Assembly (NCBI GenBank): GCA_004020315.1
Contig: SAQG01000014.1
Location: forward strand, 89,946 to 153,945
Length of the DNA: 64,000 nt
Reading direction: 5' to 3'
DNA from: Mesorhizobium sp.
GTDB lineage: Bacteria > Pseudomonadota > Alphaproteobacteria > Rhizobiales > Rhizobiaceae
The notes beneath the pieces were generated by a model. It did not search any database. It had not been told where the DNA came from and saw only the letters and a program-made list of their open reading frames with translations. The position numbers and the translations under genes are program-made. Shown here piece after piece: positions 46,170-54,607 of the stretch (position 1 is the stretch's first letter; the number at the start of each line of letters is the position of its first letter).

Positions 46170-47687
46170 ATGCCTGCTGTGCAGGACACGATCGATCGGG
46201 TTCGAAAGATCGACGTCGACCAATACAAATACGGATTCCAGACCGAAATCGCCATGGACAAGGCCCCAAAGGGCCTGAGCGAAGACATTATCCGCTTCAT
46301 TTCGGCGAAGAAGGACGAGCCATCCTGGATGCTGGAATGGCGTCTGGAAGCCTATCGGCGTTGGGTGACGTTGGACGAGCCGAAGTGGGCCCGCGTCCAT
46401 TATCCGAAGATCGATTTCCAGGACCTCTACTACTACGCGGCGCCCAAGAGCACGCCGGGACCGACATCGCTCAGCGACGTCGACCCCGAATTGTTGAGGG
46501 TCTATGAAAAGCTCGGTATCCCCTTGAGGGAACAGGAAATCCTCGCCGGCGTGCAGAAGACCGACGCGTCGGAACTCGAGGAACCCAGCGACAATGTCTA
46601 CAAGTCGGGCCGCGTCGCGGTCGACGCCGTGTTCGATTCCGTGTCCGTCGTCACCACCTTCAAGAAGGAGCTGGCGCAGGCCGGCGTCATCTTTTGCTCG
46701 ATCTCGGAAGCGATCCGCGAGCATCCGGAACTGGTGAAGAAATATCTCGGTTCGGTGGTGCCGACCTCCGATAATTTCTACGCTACGCTGAATTCGGCGG
46801 TGTTCACCGACGGTTCCTTCGTCTTCGTGCCCAAGGGCGTGCGCTGCCCGATGGAGCTGTCGACCTATTTCCGCATGAACGAGAAGAACACCGGCCAGTT
46901 CGAGCGCACGCTGATCATCGCCGAGGAGGGGGCCTATGTCTCCTATCTCGAAGGCTGCACAGCGCCGCAGCGCGACGAGAACCAGCTTCACGCCGCCGTG
47001 GTCGAACTGATCGCGCTCGACGACGCCGAGATCAAATACTCGACGGTGCAGAACTGGTACCCCGGCGACGCCGAGGGCAAGGGCGGCATCTACAATTTCG
47101 TCACCAAGCGTGGCGACTGCCGCGGCGACCGTTCGAAGATTTCTTGGACGCAGGTCGAGACCGGCTCGGCCATCACCTGGAAATATCCGAGCTGCATCCT
47201 GCGCGGCGACGATTCCAGCGGCGAGTTCTATTCGATCGCCGTGTCGAACGGCTATCAGCAGGTCGATAGCGGCACCAAGATGATCCATCTCGGCAAGAAC
47301 ACGTCGAGCCGCATCATCTCCAAGGGCATCGCCGCGGGCTTCTCCCAGAACACCTATCGCGGCCAGGTCTCGGCGCATCGCAAGGCGACCAACGCCCGCA
47401 ACTTCACCAATTGTGATTCTTTGCTGATCGGCGACCAATGCGGCGCGCACACCGTGCCCTACATGGAAGCCAAGAACTCGACCGCACAGTTCGAGCACGA
47501 GGCGACCACCTCGAAGATTTCCGAGGACCAGAAGTTCTACGTCATGCAGCGTGGCATTCCGGAAGAAGAGGCGATCGCGCTGATCGTCAACGGGTTCGTC
47601 AAGGACGTCATCCAGCAATTGCCGATGGAATTCGCGGTCGAGGCGCAGAAGCTGATCGGTATTTCGCTTGAGGGGAGCGTGGGGTGA
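46170..47687 (+). CDS. sufB: Fe-S cluster assembly scaffold protein SufB
   Basis: A 505-residue SufB, the central subunit of the SufBC2D scaffold on which clusters are built. Features: beta-helix core, GGIYNFVTKRG, the conserved cysteines in TAPQRDENQ-flanking SYLEGC and in NFTNCDSLLIGD-QCGAHT, and the C-terminal QKLIGISLEGSVG. ATG behind GGAGAAC. A 187-nt gap separates it from the desulfurase gene, and its stop overlaps the next gene by 4 nt (GTGA). Confidence 0.96.
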   Translation: MPAVQDTIDRVRKIDVDQYKYGFQTEIAMDKAPKGLSEDIIRFISAKKDEPSWMLEWRLEAYRRWVTLDEPKWARVHYPKIDFQDLYYYAAPKSTPGPTSLSDVDPELLRVYEKLGIPLREQEILAGVQKTDASELEEPSDNVYKSGRVAVDAVFDSVSVVTTFKKELAQAGVIFCSISEAIREHPELVKKYLGSVVPTSDNFYATLNSAVFTDGSFVFVPKGVRCPMELSTYFRMNEKNTGQFERTLIIAEEGAYVSYLEGCTAPQRDENQLHAAVVELIALDDAEIKYSTVQNWYPGDAEGKGGIYNFVTKRGDCRGDRSKISWTQVETGSAITWKYPSCILRGDDSSGEFYSIAVSNGYQQVDSGTKMIHLGKNTSSRIISKGIAAGFSQNTYRGQVSAHRKATNARNFTNCDSLLIGDQCGAHTVPYMEAKNSTAQFEHEATTSKISEDQKFYVMQRGIPEEEAIALIVNGFVKDVIQQLPMEFAVEAQKLIGISLEGSVG

Positions 47688-48124
47688 GTCAATCTCAACT
47701 GAAAGCCTCATTCGACGCCGCCTTTGCAGAAGGAAAGGAACTTGCACTCAAGCAGACTCCTATCTATTCGGAGGTCCGAAACCGGTTGATCGAAAGCAAT
47801 GATCGATTCCGGTCGGTGCTTTCGGCGGCGCTGTCGGACAATAAGGCTTTCGCGGTCGTCCCTGCAGAGGTGTCGATTGGCACGTCCGTGTCTTTCAACA
47901 ACAAGGTTGTGCTCACGGTGTTCCCAGCCAAGCACGGGGATACGGAGTACGTTGTGGGCGTAGACGATCGTCTGCTCGCCGAGAATGCCGGCATGGCGAC
48001 AGATTCCATCCTCCAGAAAGACCTGCCTGGTGCGGTGAAGCTTGTTGGCTGGTACTTGGGCATCATTTCTACCGGAGCACAGGTCAGTCCAGACTGGCCC
48101 GATGAAGCGGTAGAGAGAAAGTAA
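47684..48124 (+). CDS. unrecognised protein inserted between sufB and sufC
   Basis: 146 residues, starting at GTG that overlaps the sufB stop. No signal peptide, membrane span or known motif; a mixed alpha/beta protein with LLAENAGMATDSI and DLPGAVKLVGWYLGII. Only ribosome-coupled start is visible. Third codon positions are noticeably richer in A/T than in sufB or sufC (for example AGT CAA TCT CAA CTG AAA), hinting at a different origin. It could be a Fe-S accessory factor or a passenger. Confidence 0.75.
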   Translation: MSQSQLKASFDAAFAEGKELALKQTPIYSEVRNRLIESNDRFRSVLSAALSDNKAFAVVPAEVSIGTSVSFNNKVVLTVFPAKHGDTEYVVGVDDRLLAENAGMATDSILQKDLPGAVKLVGWYLGIISTGAQVSPDWPDEAVERK

Positions 48125-48155
48125 AACTGGTGGATTCTTGATATTGGAACGAAAA

Positions 48156-48911
48156 ATGCTTGAGATCAGAAACCTGCATGCTCGCATCGTCGATGACGGC
48201 ACCGAGATCATCCGCGGCCTGAACCTGACGGTGAAAGCCGGCGAGGTCGCCGCCATCATGGGCCCTAACGGCTCGGGCAAATCGACGCTGTCCTACATCC
48301 TCGCCGGGCGCGAGGATTATGAAGTGACCGAAGGCGACATCTTCTATAACGGCCAGTCGATCCTCGAAATGGATCCGGCCGAGCGCGCCACATCAGGCAT
48401 TTTTCTCGCCTTCCAGTATCCGATGGAGATACCGGGGGTGGCGACGATGGAATTCCTGAAGGTCGCGATGAACGAGCAGCGCAAGGCGCGCGGCGAGGAG
48501 CCGCTGAAGATCCCGGAATTCCTGAAGCGCGTGAAGGATGCGGCCGCCTTGCTCGACATGGACATGGCGATGCTGAAACGGCCGCTCAATGTCGGCTTCT
48601 CCGGCGGCGAGAAGAAGCGCGCCGAGATCCTGCAGATGAAGCTTCTGGAGCCAAAGCTGTGCGTGCTCGACGAGACAGACTCAGGTCTCGACATCGATGC
48701 GCTGAAAATCGTCTCGGAAGGCGTCAATGCGTTGCGCGCGCCAGACCGCGCCATCATCATCATCACCCACTACCAGCGCCTGCTTCAGTACATCGTGCCG
48801 GATAGTGTGCACGTGCTGTACAGAGGCCAGGTGGTCAAATCGGGCGACAAGTCGCTGGCGCTCGATCTCGAGGCCAATGGCTATGCCGGCGTGATCGGCC
48901 AAGCCGCGTGA
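48156..48911 (+). CDS. sufC: Fe-S cluster assembly ATPase SufC
   Basis: A 251-residue ABC-type ATPase of the SufBCD complex. Walker A GPNGSGKST, signature FSGGEKKRAEILQ (SufC-specific), Walker B LCVLDETDSGLD, switch His in IITHYQRLL. Start at ATG 48156 behind GGAAC; the in-frame upstream start at 48138 lacks a site. It drives the conformational change of SufB-SufD during cluster assembly. Confidence 0.96.
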   Translation: MLEIRNLHARIVDDGTEIIRGLNLTVKAGEVAAIMGPNGSGKSTLSYILAGREDYEVTEGDIFYNGQSILEMDPAERATSGIFLAFQYPMEIPGVATMEFLKVAMNEQRKARGEEPLKIPEFLKRVKDAAALLDMDMAMLKRPLNVGFSGGEKKRAEILQMKLLEPKLCVLDETDSGLDIDALKIVSEGVNALRAPDRAIIIITHYQRLLQYIVPDSVHVLYRGQVVKSGDKSLALDLEANGYAGVIGQAA

Positions 48912-48954
48912 AATGCCAGAAGGCCCAGAAGGCAAGCCAAACAAGGCGAAACTG

Positions 48955-50223
48955 ATGAATATACACACGACACCCCAGCGAACGCCGGCCGAAACCGCGC
49001 TGATCGACGCCTTCAGCGACCGGCTGTCGCTGCTGCCCGGCGACGGCACGGTGATGTTGAAGCGCGACGACGCCATCGAGGCGATCAAGAGCGGCCTGCC
49101 GACACGGCGTATCGAATCCTGGCACTACACCGACCTGCGTCGCTTGCTGACTTCGGTGCCGGACTTCGATCCCACAGCCGTCGTGAAAGCCATTGCGCCT
49201 GTTGTCGAAGGGTCCACTGTTCTGCCGGTGCTGAACGGCGTGTCGAGCACGAAAGTGCCTGATATCGAAGGCATTGCCGTGCAGCGCCTGTCGGAAAAGC
49301 TGACCGACGGCAGCATCGCGCCGGGCCTCGATCCCTATGGCACCGACGATGCCATCGGCGCGCTGAACACCGCTTTCGTTGCCGACGGCTATTTTGTCGA
49401 CATCGCCGACGGCACCGAACTGGACAAGCCGATCGAACTGCAGAACCTGCAGGCCGGCGGCCAGACGCATGTTCGCGTGGCCGTCCGCGTCGGCGCTGGC
49501 GCCAAGGCTGTTATCGTCGAGCGCCAGGCGGGCGAGGGCGCAGCACTCGTCAGCTCGGTCAGCCAGCTTCTGCTCGACGAGGGCGCCGACGTGACCTGGC
49601 TGATCGTGCAGGAGCAGCCGGATACGGCGACGCATCTTGCCCAGTTCAAGGCGCATCTCGGTAAGAATGCGAAGCTGACGCTGTTCGTGATGAATGCCGG
49701 CGGCAAGCTGGTGCGCCAGGAGATCGTGGTCAGAACAACCGGCGAAGGTGCCGATTTCACGCTGCGCGGCATCAACCTGCTTGCTGGTGACACCCATACG
49801 GACGTAACCATGGTGCTCGACCATGCGGTGCCGCACACGGCTTCGACGGAAGTGATCCGCAACGTGGTGACGGGAAAAGCGCGCGGCTTCTTCCAGGGGC
49901 GCATCAACGTCCACCAATATGCGCAGAAGACCAACGCCAAGATGGCTTGCAACACGCTGCTTCTGTCGGATGACGGCGAGTTCTCGACCAAGCCTGAGCT
50001 CGAAATCTTCGCCGACGACGTCGTCTGCGGCCATGGCGCGACCGTCACCGAGATCGACCACAGCCATCTGTTCTACCTGATGGCGCGCGGCATCGACGAG
50101 AAGACCGCGCGTGGCCTTCTGGTCAAGGCGTTCGTGGCCGAAGTGATCGAGGATCTGGACGACGAGGCGATTGTCGAGGCGCTGGAAACGAGGCTCGACG
50201 GCTGGTTCCTCGCACACGGGTGA
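48955..50223 (+). CDS. sufD: Fe-S cluster assembly protein SufD
   Basis: A 422-residue SufD, structural partner of SufB in the scaffold. Typical segments: RRIESWHYTDLRRLL, NVHQYAQKTNAKMACNTLLL, PELEIFADDVVCGHGATV and FYLMARGIDEKTARGLLVKAF with the conserved His. ATG 48955 has AAGG 8 nt upstream; the ATG at 48913 does not. A repeat element follows before sufS. Confidence 0.95.
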   Translation: MNIHTTPQRTPAETALIDAFSDRLSLLPGDGTVMLKRDDAIEAIKSGLPTRRIESWHYTDLRRLLTSVPDFDPTAVVKAIAPVVEGSTVLPVLNGVSSTKVPDIEGIAVQRLSEKLTDGSIAPGLDPYGTDDAIGALNTAFVADGYFVDIADGTELDKPIELQNLQAGGQTHVRVAVRVGAGAKAVIVERQAGEGAALVSSVSQLLLDEGADVTWLIVQEQPDTATHLAQFKAHLGKNAKLTLFVMNAGGKLVRQEIVVRTTGEGADFTLRGINLLAGDTHTDVTMVLDHAVPHTASTEVIRNVVTGKARGFFQGRINVHQYAQKTNAKMACNTLLLSDDGEFSTKPELEIFADDVVCGHGATVTEIDHSHLFYLMARGIDEKTARGLLVKAFVAEVIEDLDDEAIVEALETRLDGWFLAHG

Positions 50224-50229
50224 CGCGCC

Positions 50230-50290
50230 CAACCTTCTCCTCTTGTGGGAGAAGGTGGCCGAGCGAAGCTCGGTCGGATGAGGGGTGTTG
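50230..50290. repeat. hairpin-type intergenic repeat between sufD and sufS
   Basis: CCTTCTCC/GGGAGAAGG (50233-50255) and CCGAGC/GCTCGG (50259-50273), followed by GGATGAGGGGTGTT. This composite is a familiar dispersed element in rhizobial intergenic regions. It lies inside the suf operon and could modulate mRNA stability. Confidence 0.7.
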
Positions 50291-50324
50291 GACGGAATGA
50301 GGCGATGCCTCGAGAGAGCTTATG

Positions 50325-51566
50325 ATGGACCAGAAAGTCGAAAACATCCCCTACGACGTCGAGGCGATCCGCCGCGACTTTCCGATCCTGTCGCGGGAAG
50401 TCTACGGCAAACCCCTGGTCTATCTCGACAACGGCGCCTCGGCGCAGAAGCCGCAGGCCGTGCTCGACGCCATCCAGCACGCTTATTCCCAGGAATACGC
50501 CAATGTCCATCGCGGCCTGCATTTCCTGTCGAACGCCGCGACCGACGCTTATGAGAAGGCGCGCGAGACGGTGCGCCGTTTCCTCAACGCGCCGAGCACC
50601 GACAACATCGTCTTCACCTCGAATACGACCGCGGCGATCAACACCGTCGCCTATGGCTTCGGCATGCCGAACATCGGCGAGGCCGACGAGATCGTATTGT
50701 CGATCATGGAGCACCATTCCAATATCGTGCCGTGGCATTTCATCCGCGAGCGGCAGGGCGCAAAGCTGGTCTGGGTGCCGGTCGACGATCTCGGCGTCTT
50801 TCATATCGAAGAGTTCGAGAAGCGGCTGACTGATCGCACAAAACTGGTCGCCATCACCCACATGTCGAATGCGCTGGGCACGGTAACGCCGATCAAGCAG
50901 ATCGTGCGTGTCGCGCATGCGCGCGGCATTCCGGTGCTGGTCGACGGCAGCCAGAGCGCCGTGCATATGCCGATCGACGTCCAGGATCTCGACTGCGATT
51001 TCTTCGTCTTCACCGGCCACAAGGTCTACGGTCCCTCGGGCATCGGCGTGCTTTACGGCAAGAAGGACATGCTGGAGCGCATGCGCCCGTTCATGGGCGG
51101 CGGCGAGATGATCGAGGAGGTGACGCAAGACATCGTCACCTACAATGACCCGCCGCACCGCTTCGAGGCCGGCACGCCGCCGATCGTGCAGGCGATCGGG
51201 CTTGGTGCGGCGCTCGAATACATGGAAAAGATCGGCCGCGAGCGCATCGCCGCCCACGAGGCCGATCTGAAGGACTATGCCCATCAGCGGCTGCGGGCCA
51301 TCAATTCGCTGCGCATCTTCGGCGACGCGCCTGATAAGGGTGCCATCATCTCCTTCGAACTGCAGGGCATTCATGCCCATGACGTCTCGATGGTGATCGA
51401 TAGGCAAGGCGTTGCTGTCCGCGCGGGCACCCATTGCGCCCAGCCGCTGTTGAAACGCTTCGGCGTAACCTCCACATGCAGGGCGTCGTTCGGCATGTAT
51501 AATACCAGGGCCGAAGTCGACGCTTTGGCGGATGCGCTCGAAAAAGCGCGAAAGTTCTTCGGATGA
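50325..51566 (+). CDS. sufS: cysteine desulfurase SufS
   Basis: A 413-residue class II cysteine desulfurase. PLP Lys in FFVFTGHKVYGPSGIG, active-site Cys in VRAGTHCAQPL, and the YLDNGASAQKP start region typical of SufS. It passes persulfide sulfur to a SufE/SufU-type acceptor (none is encoded in this operon) or directly to SufB. Second desulfurase of the cluster. A GAGAG site precedes the tandem ATGs (50322/50325). Confidence 0.95.
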   Translation: MDQKVENIPYDVEAIRRDFPILSREVYGKPLVYLDNGASAQKPQAVLDAIQHAYSQEYANVHRGLHFLSNAATDAYEKARETVRRFLNAPSTDNIVFTSNTTAAINTVAYGFGMPNIGEADEIVLSIMEHHSNIVPWHFIRERQGAKLVWVPVDDLGVFHIEEFEKRLTDRTKLVAITHMSNALGTVTPIKQIVRVAHARGIPVLVDGSQSAVHMPIDVQDLDCDFFVFTGHKVYGPSGIGVLYGKKDMLERMRPFMGGGEMIEEVTQDIVTYNDPPHRFEAGTPPIVQAIGLGAALEYMEKIGRERIAAHEADLKDYAHQRLRAINSLRIFGDAPDKGAIISFELQGIHAHDVSMVIDRQGVAVRAGTHCAQPLLKRFGVTSTCRASFGMYNTRAEVDALADALEKARKFFG

Positions 51567-51964
51567 CGATCATGGATGATGCAGGCCGCACCGCTGAGAC
51601 CGCTTCGGAAACGGCTGCCAACGGTCTGGTTTCGGCCTCGGCTATTCCCGCCGACGAACTGGCGCGGCTGACCGACGACATCGTCTCGGCGCTGAAGACG
51701 GTCTACGACCCGGAAATTCCGGCCGACATCTACGAGCTTGGCCTGATCTACAAGATCGACATCGAGGACGACCGCTCGGTCAAGATCGACATGACGCTGA
51801 CCGCGCCCGGCTGTCCGGTGGCCGGCGAAATGCCCGGCTGGGTGGAAAATGCCGTCGGCGCCGTCGAAGGCGTGTCCGGCGTCGAGGTCAACATGACCTT
51901 CGATCCGCCGTGGTCGCCCGACCGCATGTCGGAAGAGGCGCAGGTCGCGGTGGGCTGGTACTAG
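51563..51964 (+). CDS. sufT: SufT (DUF59/MIP18 family) Fe-S maturation factor
   Basis: 133 residues; an N-terminal ~35-residue flexible stretch, then a DUF59 domain: LKTVYDPEIPADIYELGLIY, MTLTAPGCPVAGEMP with the conserved Cys, and VEVNMTFDPPWSPDRMSE. SufT proteins help deliver clusters to client enzymes. Its ATG overlaps the sufS stop (ATGA), showing translational coupling. Called sufX in older rhizobial literature. Confidence 0.93.
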   Translation: MTIMDDAGRTAETASETAANGLVSASAIPADELARLTDDIVSALKTVYDPEIPADIYELGLIYKIDIEDDRSVKIDMTLTAPGCPVAGEMPGWVENAVGAVEGVSGVEVNMTFDPPWSPDRMSEEAQVAVGWY

Positions 51965-52071
51965 CCCGGGTATGACAGCGATTGGTGCACTTGCGCCAGG
52001 CAGAGAATTTCACCATTTTAGGTGAGGAATCATTCGGCAGGCCTTGAACCTGCACGCAATGGAGAAAGAGA

Positions 52072-52452
52072 ATGGGACGCTTCGCCGTCATCACGATGAC
52101 CGAAAAGGCTGCTGACCGGGTGCGCGAGATCGTCGCGACCCGCGAGAATGCGCATGGCATTCGCCTTGGCATCAAGAAGGGCGGCTGCGCCGGCATGGAA
52201 TACACGGTCGATCTGGTGACCGAGCCCAACACCAAGGACGATCATATCGAGCGCGACGGCGCTCATGTCTATGTCGCGCCTGAGGCCGCGCTTTTCCTGT
52301 TCGGCACCGAAATGGATTTCGAGCAGACGACGCTGCGCACCGGCTTCACGTTCCGCAACCCGAACCAGAGCTCGGCCTGCGGCTGCGGCGAATCGGTTGA
52401 GCTCAAGCCCGCTGATCTGAAGGCTTTGGCCGAGGCGCGCGCTTCGGCCTGA
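52072..52452 (+). CDS. sufA: A-type Fe-S carrier SufA (HesB/IscA family)
   Basis: 126 residues with the three cluster-binding cysteines: one in GIKKGGCAGMEY and two in SSACGCGESV. It carries assembled clusters to target proteins. Last gene of the suf operon, 107 nt after sufT; the GFA-family gene converges on it 10 nt away. Confidence 0.94.
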   Translation: MGRFAVITMTEKAADRVREIVATRENAHGIRLGIKKGGCAGMEYTVDLVTEPNTKDDHIERDGAHVYVAPEAALFLFGTEMDFEQTTLRTGFTFRNPNQSSACGCGESVELKPADLKALAEARASA

Positions 52453-52462
52453 CCGATTTTCG

Positions 52463-52960
52463 TCAGTCCACCCACATTCCTGTTCGTTTGTGCCATCCGG
52501 CAATAGACTCTTCCGGATAGAGATCGAAGACCTTGTCGTTCTTGCCGATCTCGGGCTCGACCCAGTTCGCCTTGTATTTCAGCATGAGATGCACCCTTTC
52601 AGGCGGCTTCGGCAGCTCTGTGTCGATCGCCGAGGCGAAGGGATGCACCAGCTCCGGCCAGGTCGGATCGTAAAGCCACAGTGCCGATCCGCATTTCCTG
52701 CAGAAATTCCGCTCGCCTGACGAGATCTCGCATTGCGGATGCTCGTCGTCCTCGATCTCGGCTTGATAGACGCCAAGGTTGCGCTTGCCGTTGATTCTCA
52801 GCGTTTCGTAATCGGCGCCGAGATTGATGGCAAAGCCACCGCCGCCCTGCTGCTTGCGGCAGATCGAGCAGTAGCAGAGCATGAACGGCACCGGCGTGTG
52901 GCTTTCCACCTCGAAACGGACGGCATTGCACCGGCAGGACCCTTTGAGCAGAAGCGGCAT
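52463..52960 (-). CDS. GFA family (Mss4-like) zinc protein
   Basis: 165 residues with the glutathione-dependent formaldehyde-activating enzyme fold. Zinc-binding cysteines: GSCRCNAVRFEV, CYCSICRKQQGGG and FCRKCGSALWLYD. Only a few members are shown to act on S-hydroxymethyl-glutathione; most, like this one, have no tested activity. Single gene, convergent with sufA. Confidence 0.88.
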   Translation of the reverse strand: MPLLLKGSCRCNAVRFEVESHTPVPFMLCYCSICRKQQGGGGFAINLGADYETLRINGKRNLGVYQAEIEDDEHPQCEISSGERNFCRKCGSALWLYDPTWPELVHPFASAIDTELPKPPERVHLMLKYKANWVEPEIGKNDKVFDLYPEESIAGWHKRTGMWVD

Positions 52961-53050
52961 GAAAAAACTCCGACGAAATTGGTTTCAACTTGTCAGGATG
53001 GTGCCGGTTGCGGCGATGACAAGGGGAAATCCAGGTGACATGATCGCGGC

Positions 53051-53374
53051 ATGGACAATGAACGCATCGCCGAACTTTTCGAAGGCCTCGGCCCGGTCAG
53101 CATTCGCAAGATGTTCGGCGGCAAGGGCATCTACTTCGACGGCGTCATCGTCGCCATCGTCATCCGTGACGAATTGATGCTGAAGGCCGACGCGGAAAGC
53201 GCGCCCGAATTCGAAGCGGCCGGCTGCCGCCAATGGACCTACACCGGCTCACGGCACGGCAAGCTGGTGTCCATGCCGTACTGGAGCATTCCCGACAGTG
53301 CTTTCGACGATCCGGATGAGATGGCGATCTGGGCACGCCGGGCCTATGAAGCGGGGCTGCGGGCAGGCAAATAG
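53051..53374 (+). CDS. TfoX/Sxy N-terminal domain protein
   Basis: 107 residues covering only the TfoX N-terminal domain: IAELFEGLGPVSIRKMFGGKGIYFDGVIVA, then PYWSIPDSAFDDPDEMAIWA. In gammaproteobacteria TfoX activates competence genes, but the rhizobial single-domain proteins are uncharacterised. An independent transcript between the GFA and PfkB genes. Confidence 0.85.
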   Translation: MDNERIAELFEGLGPVSIRKMFGGKGIYFDGVIVAIVIRDELMLKADAESAPEFEAAGCRQWTYTGSRHGKLVSMPYWSIPDSAFDDPDEMAIWARRAYEAGLRAGK

Positions 53375-53393
53375 GCTGCCTCTCCGCTGGTCA

Positions 53394-54332
53394 TCATCTC
53401 ATGCCAATTTCCTGCGCCTCGGGCACAAGGGCCAGCGCCTCGGCAAGGGTCGCCGCCGTAAAAGCCGGCACAAGTTCGGCACTTTCGATCGCAAGCATTG
53501 CCGCGGCAACGCCTTCGCGCAGCGCCGCGCGCAGTGTCAGGCCGCGCAGCAGAGCGGCGACCGTTGCGCCCGCCAGCGCATCGGCGGCGCCGTTCGCGAC
53601 CTTTCGTGGCGGCAGGATCGAGAAGGCGCCGCCCGCGTCGAAACCCAACACCGGACCGTCATTCGCCGTCACCACGCCGCCTTTGATGCCCGCCCGCCTC
53701 AGTCCGTCGGCGATGTCTTGCTCAGCAGCATCGATACCGAAATCGGCGAGTGCGATGGCCTCGCATCGGTTCATGAAGACCAGCGCCAGACTGCCGAGCA
53801 CCGGCGCGAGCCGCATGACTTTGGCCGGCGATATGGCGAGGGCGAAGACCGGCTTGCCGGCGGCGAGCGCCACCAGCCGCTCCAGCGCCGTCGACGGCAG
53901 GTTGGCGTCGCAAAGGACCGCATCGGCAGTACTGATCGCCTCGCGCACCTTGGCACGGCGGATTTGCTTGGGAAGCGCCAGATCATAGAGCGCCATGTCG
54001 GCAAAGCCGACGATCAGCGCCCCGTCGCCGTCGATTATCGTGGTGTTGCTCGGGGTCGTGCGATCGAGGAACACCACGGACAGATCGGTAATGCCGGCCG
54101 CAGCGATGGCGCGCGAGACCGTATCGGCCAGCACATCGCCGCCGCGCACCGAAAGCAGCGAGCCGGAGACGCCGCGGCGCACGGCGCAGCGCAGCGCGTT
54201 GAAAACGCCGCCGCCGACTTCCTCGCGCATCGTACCGGGATTCGACGCCGCCGGTACGAAGGCGCCCGAAACCTGGCCGCGCCGGTCTATGTAGGCGCCG
54301 CCTACGGCCAGGATTGTCGGCGACTTCATCAT
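53394..54332 (-). CDS. PfkB-family kinase, pseudouridine kinase-like
   Basis: 312 residues. N-terminal VGGAYIDRRG and EVGGGVFNALRCAVRRG correspond to the PfkB signature 1. The C-terminal anion hole and base segment reads VANGAADALAGATVAALL, where most PfkB kinases have TGAGDAFxAG: the third Gly is Ala but the catalytic Asp is kept. The layout is closest to PsuK-type kinases acting on pseudouridine, but no psuG glycosidase gene follows. Start at the double ATG 54332/54329. Divergent from recA. Confidence 0.8.
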   Translation of the reverse strand: MMKSPTILAVGGAYIDRRGQVSGAFVPAASNPGTMREEVGGGVFNALRCAVRRGVSGSLLSVRGGDVLADTVSRAIAAAGITDLSVVFLDRTTPSNTTIIDGDGALIVGFADMALYDLALPKQIRRAKVREAISTADAVLCDANLPSTALERLVALAAGKPVFALAISPAKVMRLAPVLGSLALVFMNRCEAIALADFGIDAAEQDIADGLRRAGIKGGVVTANDGPVLGFDAGGAFSILPPRKVANGAADALAGATVAALLRGLTLRAALREGVAAAMLAIESAELVPAFTAATLAEALALVPEAQEIGMR

Positions 54333-54523
54333 GCCGGTGAGATGACCTTTGCTGTTGCCCGGGTGGAGACTAGGTTGTCGGGCGAAACCCGGCAACCGAA
54401 GGCGCGATTCGGAAGATGACAGCACGATCCCGCGGGGGAAGCTGGATATATCTTGGGCTGAAAAAGCGAAACAAAAAAAGAACAAATCTAGATATCATTT
54501 ACTTTTCAGAGATTTGCCGCCCC

Positions 54524-54552
54524 TTGCCAAACGAGAACAAAAAAGGTACAAA
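54524..54552 (+). promoter_or_regulatory. recA promoter with overlapping SOS-like box
   Basis: TTGCCA, 17 nt, TACAAA. Within and at the end of the spacer lies GAAC-AAAAAAG-GTAC (54535-54549), one base from the alphaproteobacterial LexA box GAAC-N7-GAAC (reverse of GTTC-N7-GTTC). LexA bound here would cover the promoter. Confidence 0.5.
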
Positions 54553-54607
54553 CTGATAGGGATTACGGATTGTCCGGCCTTCATTGACGACCAAGGGGTG
54601 ATGTATC

